The position numbers were made by a program, and so were the translations under genes. Positions 15,446-26,390 of a DNA stretch of 64,000 nt are shown one piece after another. The DNA is from Frederiksenia canicola (GTDB lineage: Bacteria; Pseudomonadota; Gammaproteobacteria; Enterobacterales; Pasteurellaceae), in the NCBI RefSeq assembly GCF_011455495.1, contig NZ_CP015029.1, positions 1,674,740 to 1,738,739 on the forward strand. Direction: 5' to 3'. The stretch's first letter is position 1, and each line of letters begins with the position of its first letter. The notes under the pieces were generated by a model. It saw only the letters and a list, made by a program, of their open reading frames with translations. It ran no database searches and was not told the DNA's origin.

Positions 15446-15508
15446 TTAATTTACAAAAATATCATATATAAATACTATCAAATTAAAGATGTTGTGTCAA
15501 AATTAATG

Positions 15509-15544
15509 TAAAAAAAGAGAAGTCTTATTTTATAAGGCTTCTCT
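15509..15544 (-). terminator. ssb terminator
   Basis: On the minus strand a 13-base-pair stem (15516-15528 with 15532-15544, one wobble) is followed by a run of T. It lies about 45 bases downstream of the ssb stop. The accessory region begins on its other side. Confidence 0.8.
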
Positions 15545-15588
15545 CTGGTTTCTACGATGTATTTTTACATAATTTCTGTATATGGAAT

Positions 15589-16128
15589 TCAGAACGGAAT
15601 ATCGTCATCAAAATCGTTCATCGGTGGTTCAGCTTGTGGAGCTGGTTTTGCTGCGGCTTTCGGAGCCGCTGAAGCATTGTTATAACCGCCTGTTTGGGAA
15701 TAATTGTTATCGTAGCCACCTTGGCTATAGCTTTGTTGTTGTGGAGTTTGGTTCCAACCACCTTGATTTCCACTAAATCCGCCTTCGCTATCGTTACGTC
15801 CGCCAAGCATGGTTAATGAATCTGCCTGAATTTCAGTGGTATAGCGATCTTGCCCATTTTGATCTTGCCATTTGCGAGTTTTAAGTTTGCCTTCAACATA
15901 AACTTGTGAACCTTTACGCAAATATTGCCCAGCCACTTCGGCATTACGGCGGAATAATACGATACGATGCCATTCTGTCACTTCACGACGTTCTCCCGTT
16001 TGTTTATCGTTCCACACCTCGCTGGTTGCGACACTGATATTCGCGACAGCATCACCATTTGGCATGGTACGCATTTCAGGATCATTACCTAAACGTCCAA
16101 CAATAATTACTTTATTTACACCAGCCAT
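15589..16128 (-). CDS. ssb: Single-stranded DNA-binding protein
   Basis: A 179-residue SSB: N-terminal OB fold ([37 protein letters not shown]), a Gly/Gln/Tyr-rich linker, and the acidic tip [10 protein letters not shown] that recruits replication and repair partners. It coats single-stranded DNA as a tetramer. It is divergent from uvrA, the arrangement known from enterobacteria, with a single LexA box between them. Length matches E. coli SSB (178). Confidence 0.97.
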   Translation of the reverse strand: MAGVNKVIIVGRLGNDPEMRTMPNGDAVANISVATSEVWNDKQTGERREVTEWHRIVLFRRNAEVAGQYLRKGSQVYVEGKLKTRKWQDQNGQDRYTTEIQADSLTMLGGRNDSEGGFSGNQGGWNQTPQQQSYSQGGYDNNYSQTGGYNNASAAPKAAAKPAPQAEPPMNDFDDDIPF

Positions 16129-16206
16129 AAAATCCTCTCATCAAAAAATAGGTTTAAAAAATTCTGGCTATTCTGCCTGATTTGAAAAAAAAAATCACCA
16201 TTTAAA

Positions 16207-16224
16207 ACTGATATTTTGTACAGT
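16207..16224. promoter_or_regulatory. LexA (SOS) box between ssb and uvrA
   Basis: ACTGATATTTTGTACAGT fits the CTG-N10-CAG LexA consensus. It sits 63 bases before the uvrA ATG and 79 bases before ssb, so one operator can govern both divergent genes. Confidence 0.85.
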
Positions 16225-16286
16225 TATTTCAAATTATGCGATAATGATCGAGAATTTTAAAAAGATTTATTTACTAAAAGGCATTT

Positions 16287-19115
16287 ATGCAACACATCGA
16301 TATTCGTGGGGCGAGAACCCATAATCTTAAAAATATCAATTTAACCTTACCACGCGATAAATTTATTGTGATTACAGGCTTGTCGGGTTCAGGCAAGTCA
16401 TCTTTGGCATTTGATACATTATATGCCGAAGGGCAACGGCGTTATGTAGAATCACTTTCAGCGTACGCTCGCCAGTTTTTATCATTAATGGAAAAGCCTG
16501 ATGTTGATCATATTGAAGGGCTTTCGCCAGCCATTTCTATTGAGCAAAAATCTACCTCTCACAATCCACGTTCTACGGTCGGTACGGTCACAGAAATTCA
16601 TGATTATTTGCGGTTATTGTTCGCTCGGGTTGGTGAGCCACGCTGCCCTGATCACGACACGGCACTAGCCGCTCAAACTATTTCACAAATGGTCGATCGA
16701 GTATTGGAAGAACCCGAAGGTAAGCGTTTGATGTTACTCGCTCCCGTGGTGAAAGATCGCAAAGGCGAACACGTAAAACTGCTCGAAAATTTGACCGCTA
16801 ACGGCTACATTCGGGCACGCATTAACGGCGAAATTTGTGATTTATCCGATCCACCAAAATTAGAACTGCAGAAAAAACATACAATTGAAGTCGTCATCGA
16901 CCGTTTTAAAGTGCGCTCAGATATTGCGACTCGTTTGGCAGAATCCTTTGAAACGGCGTTGGAACTCTCTGGCTCCACGGCAATTATTGCTGATATGGAC
17001 GATCCTACCGCAGAAGAATTGGTCTTTTCATCGAGTTTTGCCTGTTCTCAATGTGGTTATTCTTTAACCGAACTAGAACCCCGTTTGTTCTCGTTTAATA
17101 ATCCTGCAGGGGCTTGCCCAACCTGTGATGGTTTGGGTGTTCAGCAGTATTTCGATGAACGCAAAGTGGTGCAAAATCCTGATATTTCGCTTGCCAACGG
17201 GGCAATTAAAGGCTGGGACAAACGTAGTTTTTATTATTTTGGTTTGTTAAAATCGGTCGCGAAACACTACGATTTTGACATTGAAACGCCGTTTAAAGAT
17301 CTACCGAAAAAGATCCAAAACATCGTGCTAAACGGTTCAAAAGAGGAAATCGAATTTGTTTATGTGAATGATCGGGGGGATAGCGTCAAACGTACGCACA
17401 CGTTTGAAGGCGTGTTAAACAATATGGCTCGCCGCTATAAAGAAACCGAGTCCAACTCGGTGCGGGAAGAACTGGCGAAATATATCAACAATCGTGCTTG
17501 TACCGATTGCAATGGATCACGTTTACGCAAAGAAGCTCGTTATGTATTTATCGACAAAACCAATTTGCCCGAGGTGTCAGAAAAAAGCATCGGCGAAGCA
17601 TTGCAGTTCTTTGACACCTTACAACTTGAAGGGCAGAGAGCGAAAATCGCAGAAAAAATCTTGAAGGAAATTCGTGAACGCTTGCAGTTTTTAGTCAATG
17701 TCGGCTTAAATTATCTCTCCCTTTCTCGCTCCGCCGAAACCTTGTCAGGCGGTGAAGCACAACGTATTCGTCTCGCCAGCCAAATTGGTGCAGGCTTAGT
17801 TGGGGTCATGTATGTGTTGGACGAACCTTCGATTGGCTTACATCAGCGGGATAACGAACGATTGCTCAACACACTCATTCATTTACGCAATCTCGGCAAT
17901 ACAGTCATTGTAGTCGAACACGATGAAGATGCTATTTTAGCCGCTGATCATATTGTCGATATTGGCCCAGGGGCAGGCGTACATGGTGGCAATGTGATTG
18001 CCCAAGGCACTGCCAAGCAAATTATGCAGAGCGAACATTCGATTACGGGCAAATTCTTATCGGGGCGGGAAAAAATTGAGATCCCTCAAAACCGCACCGC
18101 ACGTGATCCAGCCAAGTCTCTCAAGCTTTTCGGTGCAAGCGGTAACAATTTAAAAAATGTCGATCTAGAAATTCCTGTTGGCTTATTTACTTGTATTACG
18201 GGTGTTTCAGGCTCGGGCAAATCGACTTTAATCAACGACACGCTATTCCCGCTGGCTCAAAATGCGTTAAATCGTGCAGAAAACAGCGATGTGGCTCCGT
18301 ATAAAAGCATTGACGGCTTAGCCCATTTTGACAAAGTGATCGACATCAACCAAAGCCCAATTGGACGCACGCCACGCTCCAATCCAGCAACTTATACTGG
18401 GTTATTCACCCCAATTCGCGAATTGTTTGCAGGTACGCAAGAAGCTCGGGCAAGAGGTTATAATGTGGGACGTTTTAGCTTTAATGTTCGAGGTGGACGT
18501 TGCGAAGCGTGTCAAGGCGATGGCGTAATCAAAGTCGAAATGCACTTTTTACCTGATGTGTATGTGCCTTGTGATCACTGTAAAGGCAAACGCTACAATC
18601 GTGAAACCTTGGAAATTCGCTACAAAGGCAAAACCATTCACCAAGTACTTGAAATGACGGTGGAAGAAGCCCGAGAATTTTTCGATGCGGTGCCAATGAT
18701 CGCTCGCAAATTGCAAACCTTGATGGATGTTGGTTTATCCTATATTCGTTTGGGGCAATCATCAACCACACTTTCAGGCGGCGAAGCCCAACGGGTAAAA
18801 CTGGCAACAGAATTATCCAAACGAGACACAGGTAAAACCCTGTATATTTTGGATGAACCAACGACAGGCTTGCATTTTGCCGACATCAAACAGTTGCTCA
18901 ATGTGCTTCACCGTTTGCGTGATCAAGGCAATACCATTGTGGTGATCGAACACAATCTAGATGTGATTAAAACTGCGGACTGGATCGTCGATCTCGGCCC
19001 AGAAGGTGGTTCAGGTGGCGGGCAAATCATCGCCACTGGTACCCCCGAAGAAGTCGCTCAAAACAAACACTCCCATACCGCCCGCTTCTTAAAAGCGATT
19101 TTGGCAAAAGGCTAA
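16287..19115 (+). CDS. uvrA: Excinuclease ABC subunit A
   Basis: A 942-residue UvrA, the damage-sensing ATPase dimer of nucleotide excision repair. Two ABC ATPase modules are visible: Walker A motifs GLSGSGKSS near residue 31 and GVSGSGKST near 640, and two LSGGEAQR signatures. Zinc fingers are CSQCGYSL...CPTC in the first half and CEACQGDG...CDHC in the second. The insertion domain and C-terminal glycine-rich tail are present. The start follows AAAAGGCATTT and an SOS box. Length matches E. coli (940). Confidence 0.98.
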   Translation: MQHIDIRGARTHNLKNINLTLPRDKFIVITGLSGSGKSSLAFDTLYAEGQRRYVESLSAYARQFLSLMEKPDVDHIEGLSPAISIEQKSTSHNPRSTVGTVTEIHDYLRLLFARVGEPRCPDHDTALAAQTISQMVDRVLEEPEGKRLMLLAPVVKDRKGEHVKLLENLTANGYIRARINGEICDLSDPPKLELQKKHTIEVVIDRFKVRSDIATRLAESFETALELSGSTAIIADMDDPTAEELVFSSSFACSQCGYSLTELEPRLFSFNNPAGACPTCDGLGVQQYFDERKVVQNPDISLANGAIKGWDKRSFYYFGLLKSVAKHYDFDIETPFKDLPKKIQNIVLNGSKEEIEFVYVNDRGDSVKRTHTFEGVLNNMARRYKETESNSVREELAKYINNRACTDCNGSRLRKEARYVFIDKTNLPEVSEKSIGEALQFFDTLQLEGQRAKIAEKILKEIRERLQFLVNVGLNYLSLSRSAETLSGGEAQRIRLASQIGAGLVGVMYVLDEPSIGLHQRDNERLLNTLIHLRNLGNTVIVVEHDEDAILAADHIVDIGPGAGVHGGNVIAQGTAKQIMQSEHSITGKFLSGREKIEIPQNRTARDPAKSLKLFGASGNNLKNVDLEIPVGLFTCITGVSGSGKSTLINDTLFPLAQNALNRAENSDVAPYKSIDGLAHFDKVIDINQSPIGRTPRSNPATYTGLFTPIRELFAGTQEARARGYNVGRFSFNVRGGRCEACQGDGVIKVEMHFLPDVYVPCDHCKGKRYNRETLEIRYKGKTIHQVLEMTVEEAREFFDAVPMIARKLQTLMDVGLSYIRLGQSSTTLSGGEAQRVKLATELSKRDTGKTLYILDEPTTGLHFADIKQLLNVLHRLRDQGNTIVVIEHNLDVIKTADWIVDLGPEGGSGGGQIIATGTPEEVAQNKHSHTARFLKAILAKG

Positions 19116-19207
19116 CCCAACAAGCGGTTACTTTAGTCTCATTTTTTGCAAATCACATTTGCAAAACGGTTCGAGAATTTGACTGCTTGTCGATAAAAGG
19201 AGAACTT

Positions 19208-19582
19208 ATGGAATACCAATTTACTCACACCATGCATGGTGTCATGGCAAAATGCTCAATGGACCACGAAGCTTTTGCCCGCTGGTTGAATACGGAAGTT
19301 GCGCCAGAACCGAAAATGTTAAAAGACCTTTTCACTGAAATTGCAAAATGCAAACGTTCTAGCAACTACGAGGCGATTTTTGAAGGGCGAGAATACTCGC
19401 TCTATCTCAATGCGGAAGAGGTGATGGCAAAAGCCAATAATCTAGATATGGATACAGATGACTTCGAGCAAATGGAAGAAGGGTTCCATTTCTATAATGA
19501 AGAAAGTATCGCTTTTTGCGGTCTGGAAGATTTTGAGGCTTTTTTACAAGCTTACGAACGATTTATCAAAACATTACATTAA
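19208..19582 (+). CDS. yacL: YacL/UPF0231 family protein
   Basis: A 124-residue acidic cytoplasmic protein of the UPF0231 family (E. coli YacL), function unknown. I chose the ATG at 19208 because AAGGAGAAC precedes it by the right distance; the in-frame upstream codons lack this. Family features are the N-terminal [17 protein letters not shown], and the C-terminal [20 protein letters not shown]. It follows uvrA in the same direction with a USS pair between them and is closed by a USS hairpin and terminator. Confidence 0.85.
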   Translation: MEYQFTHTMHGVMAKCSMDHEAFARWLNTEVAPEPKMLKDLFTEIAKCKRSSNYEAIFEGREYSLYLNAEEVMAKANNLDMDTDDFEQMEEGFHFYNEESIAFCGLEDFEAFLQAYERFIKTLH

Positions 19583-19593
19583 TTTAGCGACAG

Positions 19594-19664
19594 ACAAGCG
19601 GTCAGTTCCTATCACCATTTTGCAAATACGATGTGCAAAAAATGCGAAGAATCTGACCGCTTGT
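19594..19664. repeat. Inverted USS pair
   Basis: ACAAGCGGT (19594-19602) and its reverse complement (19656-19664) flank about 50 bases including two TTTGCAAA-like segments. Such paired Pasteurellaceae uptake signals commonly follow genes and fold as terminators. Confidence 0.8.
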
Positions 19665-19678
19665 TCTTATAAAAAATA

Positions 19679-19706
19679 AAACCTTCCTCTTTCAAGGAAG
19701 GTTTTT
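19679..19706. terminator. Bidirectional terminator between yacL and lpdA
   Basis: AAACCTTCCT (19679-19688) pairs with AGGAAGGTTT (19695-19704). T-runs follow on both strands, suiting the convergent yacL and lpdA. Confidence 0.85.
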
Positions 19707-19726
19707 GCTATTCGCGTAGCGAAGAA

Positions 19727-21151
19727 TTATTTTTTCTTCGCTTTTGGATTTGGTAAGTCTGTTACCGAACCTTCAAATACTTCTGCTGCTAGACCAACAG
19801 ATTCATGTAATGTCGGGTGAGCATGGATAGTTAATGCGATATCTTCTGCATCACAACCCATTTCGATGGCTAAACCGATTTCACCTAATAATTCACCACC
19901 GTTTGAACCTACGATCGCACCACCAAGTACACGATGAGTATCTTTATCGAAGATTAATTTAGTCATACCTTCTGAACATTCAGAAGCGATTGCACGACCT
20001 GATGCAGCCCAAGGGAATTTAGCTACTTCAAAGTTTAAGCCTTCTTGACGACACTCTTTCTCAGTTTTACCTACCCAAGCAACTTCTGGCTCAGTATAAG
20101 CGATTGATGGAATTACTTTCGGATCAAAGTAATGTTTCATTCCCGCAATCACTTCTGCCGCAACGTGACCTTCGTGAACACCTTTGTGCGCTAACATTGG
20201 CTGACCAACGATATCGCCGATAGCAAAGATATGTGGAACATTAGTGCGCATTTGTTTATCTACATGGATGAAACCACGTTCATCAACTTCAACGCCTGCT
20301 TTACCTGCATCTAACAATTTACCATTTGGTACACGACCGATTGCCACTAATACCGCATCGTAACGTTTAGTATCGTTGCACGCTTTGCCTTCCATTGAAA
20401 CGTAGATACCATCATCTTTCGCTTCAACTGCAGTCACTTTCGTTTCAAGCATTAACTTGAATTTTTTCTCAACTTGTTTGGTGTAGATCGCAACAATATC
20501 TTTATCGGCTGCAGGGATCACTTGGTCAAACATTTCAACCACTTCCACTTCAGAACCTAAAGCATTGTACACCGTACCCATTTCTAAACCGATGATACCG
20601 CCACCCATGATGAGTAATTTTTTCGGCACTTCTTTTAATTTAAGTGCATCTGTTGAGTCCCAAACACGTGGGTCATCGTGTGGAATAAATGGTAATTGAA
20701 TTGGACGTGAGCCTGCCGCAATAATCGCATTATCAAATTTAATTGTGGTTGGGTTACCATCACGGTCACGAGCGACTAAAGTGTGTGAGTCAGCAAAGGT
20801 TGCTTGACCTTCAACCACCGTTACTTTACGCATTTTCGCCATACCTGCCAAACCGCCAGTTAATTTAGATACCACGGCTTCTTTACCTGCACGCACTTTA
20901 TCTAAATCAATGGTTGGTTCGCCGAAGGTAATACCGTTATGCTCTGCGTGTTTCGCTTCTTCAATCACTTTTGCAACGTGAAGTAATGCTTTAGATGGGA
21001 TACAACCCACGTTCAAACACACACCACCAAGGGTTGAGTAACGCTCAACTAATACTGTTTCTAAGCCCAAATCAGCACAACGGAATGCTGCTGAATAGCC
21101 CGCAGGACCTGCACCAAGTACCACGACTTGGGTTTTGATTTCTTTGCTCAT
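19727..21151 (-). CDS. lpdA: Dihydrolipoyl dehydrogenase (E3)
   Basis: A 474-residue FAD flavoprotein that reoxidises dihydrolipoamide in the pyruvate (and other 2-oxoacid) dehydrogenase complexes, reducing NAD+. The FAD loop VVLGAGPAGYSAAF is near residue 10, the redox-active disulphide GGVCLNVGCIPS near residue 43-51, the NAD loop MGGGIIGLEMG mid-protein, and the C-terminal HAHPTLHES with the catalytic His/Glu. It is the third gene of aceE-aceF-lpdA. A USS hairpin between aceF and lpdA may adjust its level relative to E1/E2. Length equals the E. coli enzyme. Confidence 0.98.
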   Translation of the reverse strand: MSKEIKTQVVVLGAGPAGYSAAFRCADLGLETVLVERYSTLGGVCLNVGCIPSKALLHVAKVIEEAKHAEHNGITFGEPTIDLDKVRAGKEAVVSKLTGGLAGMAKMRKVTVVEGQATFADSHTLVARDRDGNPTTIKFDNAIIAAGSRPIQLPFIPHDDPRVWDSTDALKLKEVPKKLLIMGGGIIGLEMGTVYNALGSEVEVVEMFDQVIPAADKDIVAIYTKQVEKKFKLMLETKVTAVEAKDDGIYVSMEGKACNDTKRYDAVLVAIGRVPNGKLLDAGKAGVEVDERGFIHVDKQMRTNVPHIFAIGDIVGQPMLAHKGVHEGHVAAEVIAGMKHYFDPKVIPSIAYTEPEVAWVGKTEKECRQEGLNFEVAKFPWAASGRAIASECSEGMTKLIFDKDTHRVLGGAIVGSNGGELLGEIGLAIEMGCDAEDIALTIHAHPTLHESVGLAAEVFEGSVTDLPNPKAKKK

Positions 21152-21236
21152 TTTTACCTCTGGAATAGATTGCTTCGTCGGTTTATTTTAATCTATTTAA
21201 CATTTTATTAACGAGAGCAAGATCACAGAATTGAAA

Positions 21237-21295
21237 ACAAGCGGTCAGATTTTTAGGATTTTTTGCAAAAATCTTATACTGTTTTGACCGCTTGC
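21237..21295. repeat. Inverted USS pair between aceF and lpdA
   Basis: ACAAGCGGT at 21237-21245 faces ACCGCTTGC (21287-21295, one mismatch to the USS complement). The hairpin lies within the aceE-aceF-lpdA operon rather than at its end. Confidence 0.7.
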
Positions 21296-21300
21296 ACCTA

Positions 21301-23205
21301 TTACATTACTAACTGACGAATATCTGCTAATACGCCGTTGATGTAGCTTAAGAATCTCGCACCATCAGCACCATCAATCACGCGGTGGTCGAAGGATAAT
21401 GAGAGTGGCAACATCAAGCGTGGTTGGAACTCTTTGCCGTTCCAAACAGGCATCATTTCAGATTTTGATACACCTAAGATCGCTACTTCTGGCGCATTTA
21501 CGATTGGCGTAAAGTGAGTTGTACCGATACCACCTAAGCTAGAAATAGTGAAGCAACCGCCTTGCATATCTGATGCTGAGAGTTTGCCATCACGTGCTTT
21601 TTTCGACACTTCCATCAATTCACGAGAAAGCTCGATAATACCTTTCTTGTTCACATTTTTGAACACAGGAACCACTAAGCCATTTGGTGTATCTACTGCC
21701 ACACCGATATTGATGTATTTCTTAAGGGTAAGTTTTTGACCATCTTCAGAAATTGAGCTGTTGAAACGTGGGAAGGCTTCTAATGCTTTTGCCACTGCTT
21801 TCATAATGAACACCACTGGTGTGATCTTCACATCAAGTTTCTGTTTCGCCACAACTTCGTTTTGTTTCTTACGGAAAGCTTCTAATTCAGTGATGTCCGT
21901 ACGATCGAAGTGTGTAACGTGTGGAATCATTACCCAGTTACGGTGTAAGTTCGCACCAGAGATCTTATTGATACGGCTTAATTCAACTTCTTCAATTTCA
22001 CCGAATTTGCTGAAGTCTACTTTCGGCCATGGTAATAAGCTTAAGCCTGCTCCATTTGCTACACCTGTGCCTGCAGAAGGTGCTTTACCTGCTTTCACTT
22101 CTTCAAACACTTTCACCGCAGTTTTCACATAGGCTTCGATATCTTCTTTAACGATACGACCTTTACGACCAGTACCCTTAACATTATCTAAACTTACACC
22201 AAATTCACGCGCTAAACGACGAATTACTGGGGTTGCATGAGCATAACCTACACTTGCAACTACTTGTTCTTGACTTAAACCTGCCACATTACCTGATTGT
22301 GCTGGTGCTGCTTGAGGAGCTGGCTGTGCTACAGCTGCTTGTTGTGGCGCTGGAGCAGCGGCTGGTGCTGCACCTTCTACTTCAAATTTCATGATTAATG
22401 AACCCGTAGAAACTTTATCGCCAACTTTGATTAAGATCTCTTTTACTGTACCTGCGATTGGTGCTGGGACTTCCATTGATGCTTTGTCGCCTTCGACGTT
22501 GATGATGGATTGATCAACGCTAACTTTATCACCCACATTTACCATGATTTCAGTGACGTTTACTTCGTCACCACCGATATCAGGCACGTTTACTTCTTTG
22601 ATTGCAGAAGCCGTTGCTTGTGGGGCTGGTGCCGCTTCTTGAGCAGGAGCTGATGCTGCTGGTGCAACACCCGCCACTTCAAATCGCATAATTAATTTGC
22701 CGGTTGAAACAGTGTCGCCAACATTAATTAAAATTTCTTTTACTATTCCTGCAACAGGTGCTGGGACTTCCATTGATGCTTTGTCGCCTTCAACGTTGAT
22801 GATGGATTGATCAACAGTGACCACATCACCCACTTTAACCATAATTTCGGTTACATTTACTTCATCGCCACCGATATCTGGCACATTCACATCAACCACT
22901 GCACTTGCCGTAGCTGCTTGTGGCGCAGGTGCAGCTTCTGCTTTCGCTTCAGCTTTTGGTGTAGGTGCTGCCTCTGCACTTTCTAATACTAACATCGGTG
23001 TACCTGTTGAAACGGTATCACCGACTTTTACTAATACTTCTTTAACAACGCCAGCTTCTGGGGAAGGCACTTCCATCGAAGCTTTATCACCTTCTACGTT
23101 GATGATTGATTGATCCACAGCAACTGTATCGCCGACTTTTACCATTACTTCCGTAACGGTAACTTCATCGCCACCAATATCTGGCACTTGAATTTGTTTT
23201 GACAT
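21301..23205 (-). CDS. aceF: Dihydrolipoamide acetyltransferase (pyruvate dehydrogenase E2)
   Basis: A 634-residue E2 core of the pyruvate dehydrogenase complex. There are three N-terminal lipoyl domains, each with the lipoylated lysine in [10 protein letters not shown], joined by Ala/Pro/Gln-rich linkers. A peripheral subunit-binding domain follows ([20 protein letters not shown]), then the acetyltransferase domain with the catalytic [13 protein letters not shown] chose the ATG at 23205 ([11 protein letters not shown]) because GAGG lies nine bases before it; an upstream in-frame ATG overlaps that ribosome binding site. Three lipoyl domains match E. coli AceF. A GC-rich repeat separates it from aceE. 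Confidence 0.98.
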   Translation of the reverse strand: MSKQIQVPDIGGDEVTVTEVMVKVGDTVAVDQSIINVEGDKASMEVPSPEAGVVKEVLVKVGDTVSTGTPMLVLESAEAAPTPKAEAKAEAAPAPQAATASAVVDVNVPDIGGDEVNVTEIMVKVGDVVTVDQSIINVEGDKASMEVPAPVAGIVKEILINVGDTVSTGKLIMRFEVAGVAPAASAPAQEAAPAPQATASAIKEVNVPDIGGDEVNVTEIMVNVGDKVSVDQSIINVEGDKASMEVPAPIAGTVKEILIKVGDKVSTGSLIMKFEVEGAAPAAAPAPQQAAVAQPAPQAAPAQSGNVAGLSQEQVVASVGYAHATPVIRRLAREFGVSLDNVKGTGRKGRIVKEDIEAYVKTAVKVFEEVKAGKAPSAGTGVANGAGLSLLPWPKVDFSKFGEIEEVELSRINKISGANLHRNWVMIPHVTHFDRTDITELEAFRKKQNEVVAKQKLDVKITPVVFIMKAVAKALEAFPRFNSSISEDGQKLTLKKYINIGVAVDTPNGLVVPVFKNVNKKGIIELSRELMEVSKKARDGKLSASDMQGGCFTISSLGGIGTTHFTPIVNAPEVAILGVSKSEMMPVWNGKEFQPRLMLPLSLSFDHRVIDGADGARFLSYINGVLADIRQLVM

Positions 23206-23228
23206 TTTGTTTTTCCTCATTTAATTCT

Positions 23229-23366
23229 GCCCCCGCTTGCGGGGGAAGTACCCTTGCATCGCAAGGGGGTAGGGGGCAAATTTGCAAAATTCTAGAGAAA
23301 TCTTACCGCTTGTAAGCCCCCTCCCCGCCTTCGGCGGTACTCCCCCCGCAAGCGAGGGGAGAATTA
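23229..23366. repeat. GC-rich palindromic intergenic repeat with embedded USS (copy A)
   Basis: It begins CCCCCGCTTGCGGGGG, contains an ACCGCTTGT USS and CCGCCTTCGGCGG hairpin, and ends CCCCGCAAGCGAGGGG. It closely matches 45454-45584 and partly three other sites. It lies inside the aceE-aceF operon. Confidence 0.75.
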
Positions 23367-23373
23367 TCATTCA

Positions 23374-26031
23374 TTATGCGTATAATGGGTTGATACGCTC
23401 TACATCTAAGCCGAACTTCTTAATTGCATCTGCAACCACTTTTAACTCAACTGTGCCTTCTTTCGCTAATTGAGTTAATGCAGCAACAACAACATAACGC
23501 TCATCAACTTCGAAATGTTCACGTAAGTTTGCACGGCTATCTGAACGACCGAAACCATCAGTACCTAACACGTGGTAGTGTTTGCTTGGTACATAAGCAC
23601 GAATTTGCTCTGCATAAAGTTTCATGTAGTCAGTTGATGCAACGGTTGGTAAATCTGCCAACACTTGTGCAACGTATGGTACACGTGGAGTCTCGGTTGG
23701 GTGTAATAAATTCCAACGTGCAGCATCTGCACCGTCACGACCTAATTCGTTAAATGAAGGTGCTGAGAACACATCTGCCGTTACACCATAGTCATTTGCA
23801 AGAATTTGAGCCGCTAAACGAACGTGACGTAAAATTGAGCCAGAACCTAATAATTGAACGTGGCCTTTACCTTTACCTTCCACTGTTTCAAATTTATATA
23901 AACCTTTACGGATACCTTCTTCTGCACCCGCTGGCATTGCTGGTTGATCGTAAATTTCGTTTAAGGTTGTGATGTAGTAGAACACGTCCTCTTGGTTCTC
24001 GCCATACATACGACGAATACCATCTTGAACGATAACGGCAACCTCAAAAGCAAATGCTGGATCATAAGTGATACAGTTAGGAATAACGCCAGCTTGGATA
24101 TGGCTGTGACCATCTTCGTGTTGTAAACCTTCACCGTTTAAGGTTGTACGACCTGATGTACCACCGATCATGAAACCACGAGCTAATTGGTCACCCGCTA
24201 ACCACATCATATCGCCTACACGTTGGAAGCCGAACATTGAGTAGTAGATGAAGAATGGAATCATCGGTTGGTTGTTCACTGAGTATGAAGTTGCTGCAGC
24301 AACCCAAGATGCTGTTGCACCTAATTCGTTGATACCCTCTTGTAATACTTGACCATCTGTTGCTTCACGGTAGTAAGCCACTAAATCACGATCTGAAGGC
24401 ACATAGTTTTGACCATGTGGGTTGTAAATACCGATTTGACGGAATAAACCTTCCATACCGAAAGTACGAGCTTCGTCTGCAATGATTGGAACGATCGTTT
24501 TACCGATATTTTTGTCTTTTAATAAGATATTTAATACACGAGAGAATGCCATTGTGGTTGAAATACCACGTGGTTGAGCATCTAACAACGCTTGGAACTC
24601 TTCTAATGCGGGCACTTTGTATTCCACATCAAATTTAGGACGACGAGCAGGTAAGTAGCCTTGCAATTCTTGACGACGACCATGCAAGTAATTGTACTCT
24701 TCTGAACCTTCTGGGAAAGTGATGTAGTCTAAGTTTTCAACCTGTTCATCAGTTAATGGCAAGTGGAAGTAGTCACGGAAGCCTTTCAAGCTTTCTAATG
24801 ACATTTTTTTCGATTGGTGAGCGGTATTTTTACTTTCCGCTTCTGGAATTTTATAACCTTTCACTTGGTGAGCTAAAATAACCACTGGTTTATTTGAGCG
24901 TTTTGCACGTTCAAAAGCAGCGTACATTTTCTCACTATCGTGTGCACCACGACGTAATGCCCAAATTTCATCGTCAGTCATATCCGCAACTAATGCTGCC
25001 GTTTCTGGGAAACGACCGAAGAAGTGTTCACGCACATAAGCACCGTCTTTTGATTTGAAGGTTAAGTAGTCACCATCAACCACTTCCATCATTAATTGGG
25101 CTAATTTGCCTGAAGTATCTTTCGCAAATAATTTATCCCAACCACTGCCCCATAAGACTTTGATCACTTCCCAGCCAGCACCGGTGAATAAACCTTCAAG
25201 CTCTTGAACGATTTTACCGTTACCGTTTACTGGGCCATCTAAACGTTGCAAGTTACAGCTAATCACGAAAATTAAGTTATCTAATTTCTCACGACCAGCA
25301 ACCGTTAATGCACCTTTAGATTCAATTTCATCCATCTCACCGTCACCTAAGAAAGCGTAAACGGTTTGACCTGTTGTATCTTTAATACCACGATTGTTTA
25401 AGTATTTTAAGAAACGCGCTTGGTAGATTGCGTTTACTGGGCCTAAGCCCATTGAAACGGTTGAGAACTGCCAGTATTCCGGCATCAATTTCGGGTGCGG
25501 GTAAGAAGATAAGCCATCAACAAAGGCTTCTTGGCGGAAATTATCTAATTGCTCTGCCGTTAAACGGCCTTCTAAGAAAGAACGAGCGTAGATACCTGGT
25601 GCCGCATGGCCTTGTGAATACACTAAGTCTCCACCGTCTTTATCGGTTGCAGCCTTGAAAAAGTGGTTGAAACACACCTCATACATTGTCGCTGCAGATT
25701 GGAAAGTCGAAATGTGACCACCTAAATCCAAATCTTTCTTCTGGCTGCGTAATACCATTGCAATCGCATTCCAACGCACTGCAGAACGGATACGACGTTC
25801 GATATCTTTGTTACCTGGATAAACTGGCTGCTCAGAAACTGGGATTGTGTTCACATAGTCAGTTGTAATGCCTGATGGAAGCCCAACGCCCTGTGTACGA
25901 GCGTGTTGCATCACTTGTTGAATAATATATTGTGCACGCTCAGTTCCTTCTTCTTTAACTAAAGAATTAACTGAATCTAACCATTCTTGTGTCTCGAATG
26001 GATCTACGTCGTGTGCTAACAATTCTGACAT
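23374..26031 (-). CDS. aceE: Pyruvate dehydrogenase E1 component, homodimeric type
   Basis: An 885-residue thiamine-diphosphate enzyme that decarboxylates pyruvate and passes the acetyl group to lipoyl-AceF. The TPP motif GDGEMDEIES lies near residue 230, with conserved YSQGHAAPG and the family-typical GGTSGRTTLNGEGLQHEDGHS. I chose the ATG at 26031 (MSELLAHDVDPFETQEW), preceded by AAAAAAGG. The frame is open a further 46 codons upstream but these resemble no AceE sequence and lack a ribosome binding site. Length matches E. coli (887). First gene of the operon; no pdhR gene is adjacent. Confidence 0.98.
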   Translation of the reverse strand: MSELLAHDVDPFETQEWLDSVNSLVKEEGTERAQYIIQQVMQHARTQGVGLPSGITTDYVNTIPVSEQPVYPGNKDIERRIRSAVRWNAIAMVLRSQKKDLDLGGHISTFQSAATMYEVCFNHFFKAATDKDGGDLVYSQGHAAPGIYARSFLEGRLTAEQLDNFRQEAFVDGLSSYPHPKLMPEYWQFSTVSMGLGPVNAIYQARFLKYLNNRGIKDTTGQTVYAFLGDGEMDEIESKGALTVAGREKLDNLIFVISCNLQRLDGPVNGNGKIVQELEGLFTGAGWEVIKVLWGSGWDKLFAKDTSGKLAQLMMEVVDGDYLTFKSKDGAYVREHFFGRFPETAALVADMTDDEIWALRRGAHDSEKMYAAFERAKRSNKPVVILAHQVKGYKIPEAESKNTAHQSKKMSLESLKGFRDYFHLPLTDEQVENLDYITFPEGSEEYNYLHGRRQELQGYLPARRPKFDVEYKVPALEEFQALLDAQPRGISTTMAFSRVLNILLKDKNIGKTIVPIIADEARTFGMEGLFRQIGIYNPHGQNYVPSDRDLVAYYREATDGQVLQEGINELGATASWVAAATSYSVNNQPMIPFFIYYSMFGFQRVGDMMWLAGDQLARGFMIGGTSGRTTLNGEGLQHEDGHSHIQAGVIPNCITYDPAFAFEVAVIVQDGIRRMYGENQEDVFYYITTLNEIYDQPAMPAGAEEGIRKGLYKFETVEGKGKGHVQLLGSGSILRHVRLAAQILANDYGVTADVFSAPSFNELGRDGADAARWNLLHPTETPRVPYVAQVLADLPTVASTDYMKLYAEQIRAYVPSKHYHVLGTDGFGRSDSRANLREHFEVDERYVVVAALTQLAKEGTVELKVVADAIKKFGLDVERINPLYA

Positions 26032-26390
26032 AGTTTTTTCCTTTTTTGTGAGTGAATAAAATTGATAAACCAACGGCTTATCATCTGCTAAAATCTTACA
26101 CACAAAATCATTACAAAAATTTGCAGAAAGTTTAAGCACACTCTCATTTATACCTAAAAAATCAGCCAACTTTGCTTATAACCTTGTGCTATCTACTTGA
26201 TTTTTAACAACATTTAAAATTTGTTGAAAAAATGTAGAAAAATTTGCACACAAGATAACAAAATCAAGGGATTTTGTCCATTTTTGACCGCTCATAACGC
26301 ACACAAGCGGTTTGATTTCGATCAAATTTTGCAAATCTGAGCTAACAAAAACCGCTTGCAACCATACAAATGGTGTTAAGGCAGGGGATT

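Noticed and set aside
10160..15508. Naming the recombinase genes as gmtY/gmtZ/gmtX or tnpA/tnpB/tnpC
   Set aside because: The layout is suggestive, but there are three recombinases plus a small protein and I cannot verify family membership without profile searches.
10160..15510. Terminal inverted or direct repeats bounding the recombinase module
   Set aside because: I compared the AT-rich flanks by eye and found no convincing repeat pair; ends remain undefined.
15582..15776. Plus-strand open frame opposite ssb
   Set aside because: It is the complement of the ssb Gln/Gly-rich linker and has no ribosome binding site.
26032..26169. Upstream extension of aceE by 46 codons
   Set aside because: No similarity to AceE N-termini and no ribosome binding site; the ATG at 26031 has a good site and the family start.
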